From NCBI GenBank assembly GCA_032622095.1, contig CP136064.1, forward strand, positions 147,438,864 to 147,502,863: a stretch of DNA of 64,000 bases, in the 5' to 3' direction. The notes below the pieces were generated by a model, which saw only the letters and a program-made list of their open reading frames with translations, ran no database searches and was not told the DNA's origin. This document shows, piece by piece, positions 45,176 through 55,811 of this stretch. Origin of the DNA: Siphonodentalium dalli (lineage: Eukaryota; Mollusca; Scaphopoda; Gadilida; Siphonodentaliidae). How positions within the stretch are numbered: position 1 is the stretch's first letter; each line of letters opens with the position of its first letter. Made by a program: the position numbers and the translations under genes.

Positions 45176-46730
45176 GCACGTTGATATTATGTTGACTACA
45201 AGTCGCCCAATAAATGAGAATTTGGTCTTGGAGCAGCAGTTGAACCAGACGTATAGTCCCATTTTTTGAGTTCTGGGAGAGTTATTTGCATGTCTTCCCT
45301 CTACTGGAAATAATTAATAACAAACACCCAATTATGTTTGGAAACAAGCCACGACGAGCGACTGTCCCGTGTATTGCTCTGATTGCACAATGATAGGCCT
45401 GACCACGTTGAACCAATACGTACGGCCCCAGTAACGACGGCGTCCATACCGGCCAGAAAAAACCGCCATTCTGATTTTATATTTTTTTGATGGCGGAAAT
45501 CTGTAACCAGAGCCTTTGTGAAGCCCGTCTACAGGGTGAAATGCTGGTCCTCATCTCCATATTCATGTGTATATTCATATTGGCATGGACCCCAATCTTT
45601 GGCAAACAATAATATAATTTACTTTCTATTATACCCGGTATTGAATCTTGAACAATTTGTAAATGACATCGTCTTGAACAGACAAATGAATTCAGGTTCT
45701 GAGATTAGTTATAATTTCTTATTGGACTATTCGTGAATACAAATATGACAATTTGCTTGAGTTCACTTCCGTGTGAAAACTTGTCTTTCCATGAATATAT
45801 ATATAGCCCCTGCTATCTTGAATAAACCTTGTGAAAGATAAGATTGGGGCCAACATGACATGAATACACGTTTAATCACATCGTAAATGCATATCAATGA
45901 AATCCTCACAATATATAATTCTGTAATAAACCTCTGAATTTGGCATGAGAACTTTCTATGCACTTTTGACCCGATAATCTATAGATTTTTCTAAACGCCT
46001 CTTTCGATTTTGACAAAACGTCTTATACCATGCAACATTACCCCACATTACTATTATATTGTATACTGTGCGTCCAAATGACGCTTTGACATGTTTGACG
46101 TTTGTCGAATCTTGACAAATTGAATATTTGATTTTGTTAACATTCTTCAGCTTATATTCGACAAAAATTTCTAACAAAATGTTTGTTAGGAAGTTCACGG
46201 GACGAACGCCATGCTAGAAATGAATCTCATTCCTGAACACGTGACCCGCTTTGTTACAGCTAAGCCACATTGTGTGTTACCTCGTCACGTGTTCATAAAC
46301 AACCATAATTACACCCAATCGCGGAAACCCGTCGTTTCCCGCGCTGTCTAATTATGTTAACCCGTATCGCCAAGACAAATGTTTTTCTCTATTACTACGA
46401 AACGCGAAAAACTATTAATCTACGCAGTATGCATGCGTCTACACCAAGTGTGGAGTACTGGGTCGAAAAATTTAATTTATGGTATATATATATATATATA
46501 TATATATAGTGGAGACTGGGTCCAACTGCGTGTGATGGTGATGCTTGTTTCGACAGGTCATATATAGCATGATATACAATGGCCCTCAAAACCCTGTACA
46601 TGTATATTCATGTTAAATTTGCAAAGCTGCCAGCTTTCTCCTGGTAAATTTTATCTGTTATATCTACCGCGATCTTTGATAACCTGACGAGCAGTACAAT
46701 TAAATACCATCATTTAGTCAGGAACATGGA
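45176..46730. other. No gene seen; contains (TA)n at 46482-46508
   Basis: Sequence flanking the LTR retrotransposon. Only short frames without motifs. Confidence 0.5.
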
Positions 46731-47732
46731 TGTAACAGGCATAGAATACATGATTTATACTAATTTAATGTTATACTAAATGCAAAATCACTAACTATTT
46801 CACTATTCCCTGCCCCTCTATAATATATTTGCGTACGCCACCGCTATTTTTTCATTGCATACTCCAGTGGCTTATCGCTCACTCACCCGGGATTATCGCG
46901 GACGCTTAATAGAATTCCCGCCAATAGAAAACTCCGCCCATCATTGAGAAACCCAATTTCATTCTACCTTTATAATTTTTAGCGCTGGTCGCAAAGCCAT
47001 TAACACTGGTTTTTAGCTTCATCAAAATCAAACTAAACTTCATCATATATTATTGGAACATGTCCAGACCTAAATCGTCTTGAATTGGTAAGCTGAATTA
47101 ATATTGCATGTGTGTCATTGTGTGCAAGATTGATTTATTGTAATCTGTTGTTGTAAAATGTTTAGTTTGATTTATTTCATGTTTGTCTCATTATATTTTA
47201 GTATAGTATTTGGCTGTGAAGTCAATGAGATTTCTAGTGTATTTAATTTGATAATACGATTGGATTTTTAACAATGCTCATTCAGAGTATTTTTATATAA
47301 TTAATTTATAAGTAAGATGGAATTTTGAAGTCTCCAGAATGGAGCACTATGGAAATGCTAGTTTGTATTAACTACCATTTGATTTGTATCTGAATCATTT
47401 AGGACTCCATATCGGAGCCTAAGAAAGATTCATTGTAAATGCGTTCAGCATAGTTATGTTTTATATTTTATTTATTTTAGGGTCATCATCATGATAAATA
47501 CGCGGCATACTATATTGGACATATTGAATTCGTGTCTACACGTCTGTCTATACTTGAAATGTTCGTCCTGTGTACCGTATTGATGTGCTATATAGAACAT
47601 ATAAAGTATGTAGAAATCTTACTATTTCCATTATCCACATTGCCCAAGGAGGACAACTCTATTACAAAGAACTGATAAATTTATAATTCCACTGGTTATA
47701 TTCTCGTGCTCATAATCAACCAGGGGTTTTAT
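46731..47732 (+). repeat. 5' LTR
   Basis: It begins TGTAACAGGCATAG and ends GGGGTTTTAT next to the primer-binding site. It contains a TATAATTTTT promoter-like box near 46970. Compared by eye with the 3' LTR there are about 15 substitutions and five short indels in 1 kb, including two 7-bp insertions in the 3' copy. Confidence 0.95.
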
Positions 47733-47750
47733 TGGCGCCAATTACGTGAA
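47733..47750 (+). other. Primer-binding site
   Basis: TGGCGCCAATTACGTGAA lies immediately after the LTR. A TGGCGCC start is typical of tRNA 3'-end complementarity (the TGG pairs with CCA). The specific tRNA is not decided. Confidence 0.7.
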
Positions 47751-48534
47751 GGAATTTGAAGGAGATAGGAAACTCTTCTGTGTTCGTCGAACGTCTTTTC
47801 GATGTTGTGTTTCGTTCCGTCTGAGTAACTTGTTTCGTTCCTGTTCTGTGTAATTACTGTCACCCTGAATTTATGTTTACACGTGCTCACGACGCAATCA
47901 TGGCAATGGTAATTTCGGGAAAAAACAGAGAGCTCTCTCGCGTTCTGTGACGATAAAATTCATGGAAAAGAACAAACTGGACAAGTAGGAAATAACTGTG
48001 ATGTTCATATTTGTAATATCTAAATATTTGTATTTGGTGCATGTGTCTATATTTAGAGTTGGCATATATTGTGACGTCACTTTTCTGTATTTTGTGTCAG
48101 TGTGTCAAACTGTATTGTGAATGTGATTGTGAAAATTGCATGTTCTGACAAAAAACTAAATATAGTATAAAAATAAATGGCATTAAATAGGTGGTCTGGA
48201 CTATAAATGGTTATAACTAGGCTCCTATTAAATTTAATTTGTGTCAATAATTAAACTAAATAGTTAAACTCAGATAAATCACATAAACACATTCCTATCG
48301 CCATTAACCCACAAATCTTGATATTATTAGAAACTTTTCTGTGGACTAGATTCTTTTTTTATAAAGTTTGTCCCCAGCACATTTTGCATGTATACTATTA
48401 CTAACATTATTGTTTATAATGTTATGTATTAACACTAATTTGCTACTTAGGTAGAAAGTAAGTAAAGGTGTATCATACCCCTCTCCACAAGTAAGGTTTG
48501 AAATAAGTTCAGAGCATTTCAGCACATAACCAGA
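47751..48534 (+). other. Retrotransposon leader (5' UTR)
   Basis: About 780 bp between primer-binding site and Gag start with no open frame of note. Confidence 0.8.
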
Positions 48535-49635
48535 ATGGCAGGTAAACCAGAGGAAATTTCCTCTAACATGCTTGAAGCATTCAAGAATATGGGTTTGAAT
48601 CCCAAGGTTGACTCTGCAAAAGAGTTTGAGAATTGGTTTCAGGATACAGTTAAACATAACATATCTGATATTAAACAGGAACCCCAGGCACATGGTGAGC
48701 AACACGTGGTTTTGAAGTACCCTCCCACATATATTTCAAATTTTTCAGGGAAGCAACCTTATGACTACTGGAAATATGAAGTCAATTGTCTGTTTGATTC
48801 AAAATTTTCAGATAAAGATATATTACAGGCAATTCGCAAGTCCCTCAAAGGGGAAGCTGCAAGAATCATTATGCGAATGGGGCAGTTTATTTCAGCACGG
48901 GACATTATATGTAAATTTGACCATATTTATGGGAAAGTTGAAAGCCAGGAAAACAGTATGGGAATTTTTTTCAGTGCAAAACAGAATGAGAATGAGTCAG
49001 TGGTGGATTGGGCCAACAGAATTGAGGATTTGTATTATAATACAGAACAATTGAAATTTATTATGCCTAATAATGGTTCAGACCTTTTAAAATCTAGATT
49101 ATTTGAAGGGCTGAGACAAGATCTCAAAGATTTGGCAGCATATAAATTCAAAGAATGCAAGGATTTCAATGAATTACTTTCAGCTTTGAGACTCATAGAG
49201 CAGGAACACAGAAAATCTAATAAATCTTTCAACATTTCTAAAGCAGCAACTAAGTCGGGAGACGATAAACTTGATAGGGTTTTGAAAGAACTTGCAGAGT
49301 TGAAAACTAAAGTTATTGAACTTGAAACTAATTCTATTTATTCAGGCCAAGCTGGGTTTCAACATAATTATCGTGGCAACAATAGATTTAATAATTTTCA
49401 GCAGGATGGTTATAGAGGACGTGGCAATTCTTTTCAGAGGAGACCGCAATTTAATAATTACAATTCAAATAACAGAACTTTTCAGCAAAATGGATATTCT
49501 AATTATAATAATAATTTCAGTGAAGATGGTTCCAATTTTGGGAATAGAGGCAGAGGCTTTTCTCAACATAATAGAGGAAATAATTTTAGGTACAGGGGAT
49601 CACAAAGAAGGGGAAATCAGGATTTAAACTTGTAG
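48535..49635 (+). CDS. Gag polyprotein of the LTR retrotransposon
   Basis: 366 codons, ATG to TAG, uninterrupted. Residues about 60-230 hold a capsid-like region (YISNFSGKQPYDYWKYEVNC, then 'AARIIMRMG' and 'LFEGLRQDLKDLAAYKF') that resembles the PNMA/Gypsy Gag family. A coiled-coil-like helix (KLDRVLKELAELKTKVIELE) follows at about 242-262. The last ~90 residues are rich in Asn, Arg and Gly with RG/RGxG repeats and lack a CCHC zinc knuckle. In most Gypsy Gags a knuckle binds the RNA; the RG-rich tail may do so here (inference). This is the only intact ORF of the element. Confidence 0.9.
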   Translation: MAGKPEEISSNMLEAFKNMGLNPKVDSAKEFENWFQDTVKHNISDIKQEPQAHGEQHVVLKYPPTYISNFSGKQPYDYWKYEVNCLFDSKFSDKDILQAIRKSLKGEAARIIMRMGQFISARDIICKFDHIYGKVESQENSMGIFFSAKQNENESVVDWANRIEDLYYNTEQLKFIMPNNGSDLLKSRLFEGLRQDLKDLAAYKFKECKDFNELLSALRLIEQEHRKSNKSFNISKAATKSGDDKLDRVLKELAELKTKVIELETNSIYSGQAGFQHNYRGNNRFNNFQQDGYRGRGNSFQRRPQFNNYNSNNRTFQQNGYSNYNNNFSEDGSNFGNRGRGFSQHNRGNNFRYRGSQRRGNQDLNL

Positions 49636-49739
49636 GCACCTTTAATGATGGGTCAATTGAAGGTGGTCAGTGAGATAGTCCCAAACAGAAGACCATTGAA
49701 GCCCCTGCTGGATTAAGTGGTGATACCACTGAAACTACA

Positions 49740-50033
49740 TTGATAATTTCAGGCCAAATTTGTCGTGGACTTTTGGACTCTGGTTCAACAGTTAGCACTG
49801 TTGGAGAAACTTTCTATAGCAAACATCTGAATCATATTTCATTGCAGCCGTTAGATTCAATTTTGAATATCGAATGTGCAGATGGAAACCAATTACCTTA
49901 TTTAGGGTTTATTGAAGCTGGCCTTTCAACCTCGTGTTTCAATCAGTTAAAACCTCAATGCTGTGCTTTCTTAGTGGTTCCGGATAGCAAATATAATACA
50001 CACACACCTGTCCTGCTGGGTAACTGTTTTTAG
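49740..50033 (+). pseudogene. Aspartic protease region of Pol
   Basis: Contains CRGLLDSGSTVSTV, the D-S/T-G active-site block of retroviral-type proteases (residues 10-18), followed by 'ADGNQLPYLGF' and a VLLGNCF-like ILGxDF flap/end motif. It is in a different frame from both Gag and the RT region. The frame closes just after the flap motif, so it is separated from RT by a frameshift. Confidence 0.85.
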
Positions 50034-50134
50034 ATTCTTGTCGTAGGGAAAATGGTGAAAGATTTTTACAGAGGGCAAATCTTGATACCCCATGGTACCT
50101 TGTTTTTAGATGTCTAACACTCCGGGATAAAGAA

Positions 50135-51181
50135 TTGAAGAAAAATAATTTTTCTCTGGGCATAGTGAAGTGCGCTGAACCAGGCAATATAATCATGTAT
50201 CCTAATACTTCCCGAGTTTTTTTAGGAACAGTGTCACAGAAATTACCTTATCATTCAACATGTGCTATGTTACAACCTATTTTAGATGATAAGTTTAAAG
50301 GCATGGAAATAAGTCCTTATATTTTTAGATATGACAGCTCCAAAGATACCAATGTTCAAGTTCATATGAGTAATCTTTCTTCACAAACTGTCAGTTTTGC
50401 ACCTAATGCTATTTTATGTGAAATTCAGCCAGTAACTGTGGAAGAAGAATTAAATGTCAAAGATGGAGATTTAGATTTATCATTTTTTAATGAATTGACT
50501 GTGAATAAGGATGGTTTAACTTCAGAGGAAATTAAACAGGGAAATGAATTAATTTCAGAATTTTCAGATATTTTTTCTCAGAGTGACTTCGATATAGGAC
50601 ATTACACAGAAATAAAACATCAGATTCATCTTTCAGACAGAAAACCGGTAAGACAGAAAACCAGATGTATTCCCCCAGGAATTCTTGATGAAGTTAGGGA
50701 TTACCTGCACCAACTTCTGGCTGCAGGCATAATCAGAAAATCAAGAAACCCATACTCATCTAACCTTGTTATTTGTAGACGTGGAAATGGGAAATTACGA
50801 TTAGTGGTTGATTACAGGGATTTGAACAAGAAAATTATTCCAGATGCATATGCGCTTCCAAAAATAGAACATATTTTAAATAATCTTAATGGCGCGCGCT
50901 TTTACAGCAGTTTAGACCTTGGTTGTGGTTTTTTCCAACAGGCCCTTTGTGACGACAGCAAAGAATGTACAGCTTTCACAGCCGATTGTCTAGGTTTATA
51001 TGAATTTGAACGGACCCCACAGGGAATAAAATCAAGTCCATCCAGTTATCAGAGAATGATGGAGAATTACATTGATGGGTTAAATCATAAAATTTGCCAA
51101 ATTTATTTGGACGATGTTCTGGTGTACTCGTTAACATACCAAGAACATTTGGAGCGATTACGTTTGACTGAGAGATTGTAA
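50135..51181 (+). pseudogene. Reverse transcriptase region of Pol
   Basis: 348 codons. Residues 1-150 are the linker after protease. From about 170 the RT begins: PGILDEVRDYLHQLLAAGII, the LVVDYRDLNKK block, FYSSLDLGCGFFQ, TPQGIKSSPSSYQRMM, and the catalytic YLDD at about 324-327 with VLVYS following. The core residues for polymerase activity are present. The frame is lost just after HLERLR, where a deletion shifts into the next ORF. Confidence 0.93.
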
Positions 51182-51182
51182 T

Positions 51183-52775
51183 TTGAAAATTTCAGCCCAG
51201 AAGTGTTCATTGTTCAATAGAAAATGTAAATATCTGGGACATATTATTTCAGAGCATGGGATTGAAGCAGACCCAGGGAAAGTGGAAAAAGTGGTAAATT
51301 GGCCAAAACCCTCCAATCCTGATCAACTGAGAACTTTTTTAGGTTTTGTAGGATATTTTCGCCGCCACATAATGAATTTTTCAGAGATTGCTAGACCCTT
51401 AAATGATCTTTTACCCCCAACAAGGAAAGGGAAGCAGAAAAGTAAAAGAAAATCCAGTTATACAGGTAAATGGAGCTGGGGACCAGAACAAGATATTTCT
51501 TTTTCTACATTAAAGGAACATTTGATTTCAGCCCCCATTTTAGGCTTTCCTGATTATACTTTACCATATGAGTTGCATATTGACGCAAGTTCAATTTCTC
51601 TCGGGGCTGTCCTTTGCCAGGTTCAGAATGAACAGAAAAGAGTTATAGCTTATGCCAGCCGTGGATTAACTGCTGCTGAGAGATCATGTCCTGCTCATAA
51701 ACTTGAATTTTTAGGGCTCAAATGGGCAGTAACAGAAAAATTCAATGATTATCTCTTTAATAATAAATTTACTGTCTATACAGATAACAATCCACTAACA
51801 TTTGATTTGTCCTCAGCAAAATTAGATGCCACAGGCCATAGATGGCTCGCTGCACTTGGCACATATGATTTTGATATATATTACAGGCCACGTAAAAGTA
51901 ATGGAGATGCCGAATGCATTAATAATGAAATGATTTCTACCATTTGTAAATCATTACAGTTTGAGTATCCATTTATTGATACATTATGTATGTCCACAAA
52001 TGCTGTAGACAGCTATGATTTTGATAATTTCAGCTCAGATTTTGATATTATGACACCCTCAGATTTGAGGAGGTTACAAGAGGGAGATAAAATTTTAGGT
52101 CCATGGATGAAGGCATTACGGAATGGTCGAAGACCATTGAGACATAATTTTCCCCCTGATAAGGAAAATTCAGCTTGTTATAGGCATTTTCAATCATTAA
52201 AGTTCAAGAGAGGTGTTCTTTGTAGGGAAACCCAGAATGGAGATGGAAAACAATTACAGATAGTAATTCCAGATTCCCTCAAAAACAAAGTATTATGTTC
52301 ATTACATTCAGATGTTGGGCATCCAGGCAGTGAGAGAACAGTTTCTTTAATTAAACAGCGTTTCTTTTGGCCAGGTATTGACAGAACTGTGGAGGATTTT
52401 ATTAAACAATGTCCACGTTGTTTGCGTAGAAAATCTCCGACGGATACCCGTGCCAAGATGGTTTCAATCTCTACTACCCACCCACTTGAATTAATTTGTA
52501 TTGATTATTTGACAGTTAAAATGTGCAAAGGAGGATTTCAGTACATATTGGTTATTACTGATCATTTTTCTAAATTTGCTTTAGCATTTCCAACAAGAAA
52601 TATGACTGCTAAGACTACAGCTGATGTCCTTTTTAGCAACTTTTTTGTTTATTATGGATTTCCCAACAGGATTCATAGTGATCGAGGTGCGAACTTGGAG
52701 TCAGAATTGATCAAAGAACTTTGTTTATTATGTAATATAAAGAAGTCGAGAACTTCACCATACCACCATGTGTAA
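51183..52775 (+). pseudogene. RT thumb, RNase H and integrase N-terminal and core region of Pol
   Basis: 530 codons. RT thumb/connection (KCKYLGHIISEHGIEADPGK, LRTFLGFVGYFRRHI), then RNase H (LHIDASSISLGAVLC, KLEFLGLKWAV, VYTDNNPL) with its acidic residues. The integrase HHCC zinc site has a His pair near residues 375-379 and Cys410/Cys413. The DDE core has Asp441 and Asp500 (HSDRG) in place. The frame ends at TSPYHHV, before the third catalytic residue. Confidence 0.93.
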
Positions 52776-53010
52776 CGGGATTACTGCGAGATTTAATCGT
52801 ACGTTAATTAGCATGTTGGGCACATTAGAGCAAGATGAAAAGAAGGATTGGAAGAGTCATATCGGATCTTTGGTTCATGCTTATAATTGTACGCGTCACG
52901 AATCAACAGGTTTTGCACCATTCAAATTGATGTTTGGAAGAGAGCCAAGACTTCCAGCCGACATATTATTTGGTTTAGATAAATTTCAGCTGATGACAAT
53001 ACTGCAGTGA
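52768..53010 (+). pseudogene. Integrase core end of Pol, shifted frame
   Basis: 80 codons with NRTLISMLGTLEQDEKKDWK, VHAYNCTRHESTGFAPFKLM and FGREPRLPADILF, the usual end of a Gypsy integrase core. At the position where the catalytic Glu of the DDE triad is expected, the residue is Ala (ITARFN). With the frameshift at 52770 this integrase cannot be active. Confidence 0.9.
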
Positions 53011-53345
53011 TTGGTGAGAATAACAGAGAGTACGTTTCACATTACATTATAAATTTGAAAGAAAGGCTATCTGAAGCCTATGAGGTTGCTATAAATGCAT
53101 CAGACAAGGCTAGAGCAAAGCAAAAGAGGAATTTTGATTTGAAAGCGCGGGCCGCTACATTAATGGTAGGTGATTCAGTATTGGTTAAGACATTAACCTT
53201 TGAAGGAAGACACAAGATAGCAGATAAGTATGATAAAGAAGTGTACAAAGTCATATATCAGCCTAATAAGGAAATCCCAGTATATATATTGGAATCCGAC
53301 GTGTTCATAGAAACCATGTATTACCTATTGGATCTATACCTATAG
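53007..53345 (+). pseudogene. Integrase C-terminal domain of Pol, shifted frame
   Basis: 112 codons with KARAKQKRNFDLKARAATLM, VGDSVLVKT and the 'HKIADKYDKEVYKVI' strand pattern of Gypsy integrase C-terminal (SH3-like) domains. It is in another frame from the core. Confidence 0.85.
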
Positions 53346-53371
53346 ACGAGGAAGTTGTAGAAGGGAGCGAT

Positions 53372-53924
53372 GTGGTTAGAGAACCTAAAGAGGTGAGTAA
53401 ACCGATTCCAGCAAAGAGAAAGTCAAACCCAGAGGTAAGGAAAGAGAGTGAACCGGAGAATACAGATGATTATTGTGTAATAACCCTTTCTAAGGGTAAT
53501 TCAGCAGGTATGCCTACTACTGACGGTAAGGATGCAGAGATAAATACAGAGATGTCCTCAATTGGTGGCGACCACTCTCTTGGTAATCAAGAGGAGGATA
53601 GACAAGGTGCGCACCAAGTAAGTCAAAGAGAATGAAGAAAGTGTAAGTGATATTGAAGAACAGGTAAGTACCCAATTGGACAGAATCCAACAACAGGATA
53701 ATGAAAGTCCTAATGTAAGTACTGAGCATGATCAGAATAAAGACAATGGTGAGACTGTTGAAACTGATATCAACAGTATTGAACCAATAAGTAGAGACAT
53801 TTCAGGTGAAATTGTACTGAATCCAGTATTGTATCGAATACAGAGCCTCGCAGGCCCAGTCGTTGCAGGAAACCTCCAAGTTGCAGTCAGGAGATTTTGT
53901 TTATTCCTTACAGAATTCACATGA
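53372..53924 (+). pseudogene. Charged C-terminal tail of Pol, two broken frames
   Basis: Two short frames (53372-53635 and 53676-53924) rich in Glu, Ser, Asn and Gln, without a domain. They probably were the tail of Pol. No signal peptide or membrane segment suggests an envelope. Confidence 0.55.
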
Positions 53925-54787
53925 CCTTGTTAGTAAGACTGAAATGATGCGGCGACTTACAGATAAGAATTTGCTCCAAACTATGTCACCTGATATGCTC
54001 CATACATTGTTTTCTATAATTCTGAAATAATATTGACTGATTACCTACAGCTATAAATTATAATTCACATTTGAATATACTGATAACTGCCAGAGTTGAA
54101 TGTACTATCTTTTCAGTGGAACAGACTATCCACTAAAATTGTTTAATTAAATGCTTATCTAATGTTTGGATATATTTTTGCCTTACAGACTTGTTTAAAA
54201 GGTCTTGAGAGAAAACAAAAAATTGTGTATATAAAATTTAAGTTGAGCCGGATTGTCTGAAATAAAATGTTACATTCATTTGATAGAGCATTTTTCAGCA
54301 TTTTGACAGCAAAGTGACTTAACAGAACATTATATTTCAGAGTTAAATAGTAATGATGATTTTGGATACTTGTAGCTGGTCACATGATGTTTTTCAATAT
54401 AAGTAGTGTTTTAATCAAAAGGGTATTACTTATTATCTCGTACTATCAGAGGTATACTAGGAATTTCAGCTGACGATCCAGTGTAGAACCAAGACTCATA
54501 TGAGGTACCAGTATGCAAGGAATTTCTTTATTTGATCTTATGCTCTGTGGGTAATAATGTAATCCTTTCAAATTGTATGTTTTGTTTTTATGACAGCTAT
54601 TTATTCCAGTAATCAGCAAGTCAGTGTAGATGAATGGTTATATTTCACTTTCAAGTTGTCAGTACATTTCAGCTTGTGGATTGGAAACATGAATATATTT
54701 CATGTTCACTCTGTTGGTGGTGCTATGATAAGTATCTAAGTATATATATATTGTTTTGGAAAAAGACTCAAGTGTCTTTTTCAAAGT
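53925..54787 (+). other. Retrotransposon 3' non-coding region
   Basis: AT-rich, no open frame of note, leads to the polypurine tract. Confidence 0.75.
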
Positions 54788-54800
54788 GGAGGGGGGAGGA
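54788..54800 (+). other. Polypurine tract
   Basis: GGAGGGGGGAGGA abuts the 3' LTR, as needed for plus-strand priming. Confidence 0.9.
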
Positions 54801-55811
54801 TGTAACATGCATAGAATACATGATTTATACTAATTTAATGTTATACTAAATGCAAAATCACTAACCACTAACTATTTCACTATTCCCTGCCCCTCTATAA
54901 TATATTTGCGTACGGCACCGCTATTTTTTCATTGCATACTCCAGTGGCTTATCGCTCACTCACCCGGGATTATCGCGGACGCTTAATAGAATTCCCGCCA
55001 ATAGAAAACTCCGCCCATCATTGAGAAACCCAATTTCATTCTACCTTTATAATTTTTAGCGCTGGTCGCAAAGCCATTAACACTGGTTTTTAGCTTCATC
55101 AAAATCAAACTAAACTTCATCATGTATTATTGGAACATGTCCAGACCTAAATCGTCTTGAATTGGTAAGCTGAATTAATATTGCATGTGTGTCATTGTGT
55201 GCAAGATTGAATTATTGTAATATGTTGTTGTAAAATGTTTAGTTTGATTTATTTCATGTTTGTCTCATTATATTTTAGTATAGTATTTGGCTGTGAAGTC
55301 AATGAGATTTCTAGTGTATTTAATTTGATAATACGATTGGATTTGTAACAATGCTCATTCAGAGTATTTTTATATAATTAATTTATAAGTAAGATGGAAT
55401 TTTGAAGTCTCCAGAATGGAGCACTATGAATTATGGAAATGCTAGTTTGCATTAACTACCATTTGATTTGTATCTGAATCATTTAGGACTCCATGTCGGA
55501 GCCTAAGAAAGATTCATTGTAAATGCGTTCAGCATAGTTATGTTTTATATTTTATTTATTTTAGGGTCATCATCATGATCAATACGCGGCATACTATATT
55601 GGACATATTGAATTCGTGTCTACACGTCTGTCTACTTGAAATGTTCGTCCTGTACGTATTGATGTGTTATATAGAACATATAAAGTATTTAGAAATCGTA
55701 CTATTTCCATTATCCACAATGCCCAAGGAGGACAACTCTATTACAAAGAACTTATAAATTTATAATTCCACTGGTTATATTCTCGTGCTCATAATCAACG
55801 AGGGGTTTTAT
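54801..55811 (+). repeat. 3' LTR
   Basis: It begins TGTAACATGCATAG and ends GGGGTTTTAT. Slightly longer than the 5' LTR because of two 7-bp insertions. Confidence 0.95.

Larger units (their letters stand above)
46731..55811 (+). mobile_element. LTR retrotransposon, Ty3/Gypsy order, decayed full-length copy
   Basis: A 9.08-kb element with two ~1-kb LTRs, a primer-binding site directly after the 5' LTR, Gag, then protease, RT, RNase H and integrase in that order, and a polypurine tract directly before the 3' LTR. The gene order (integrase after RNase H) defines the Ty3/Gypsy type. Pol is broken into at least five frames and the integrase catalytic Glu position is altered. No envelope-like ORF was seen. 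No clear target-site duplication: flanks are ATGGA and GTATA. Confidence 0.95.

Noticed and set aside
53372-53924. An envelope gene after Pol in the LTR element
   Set aside because: No signal peptide, membrane segment or cysteine pattern; the sequence is a charged low-complexity tail continuous with the integrase region.
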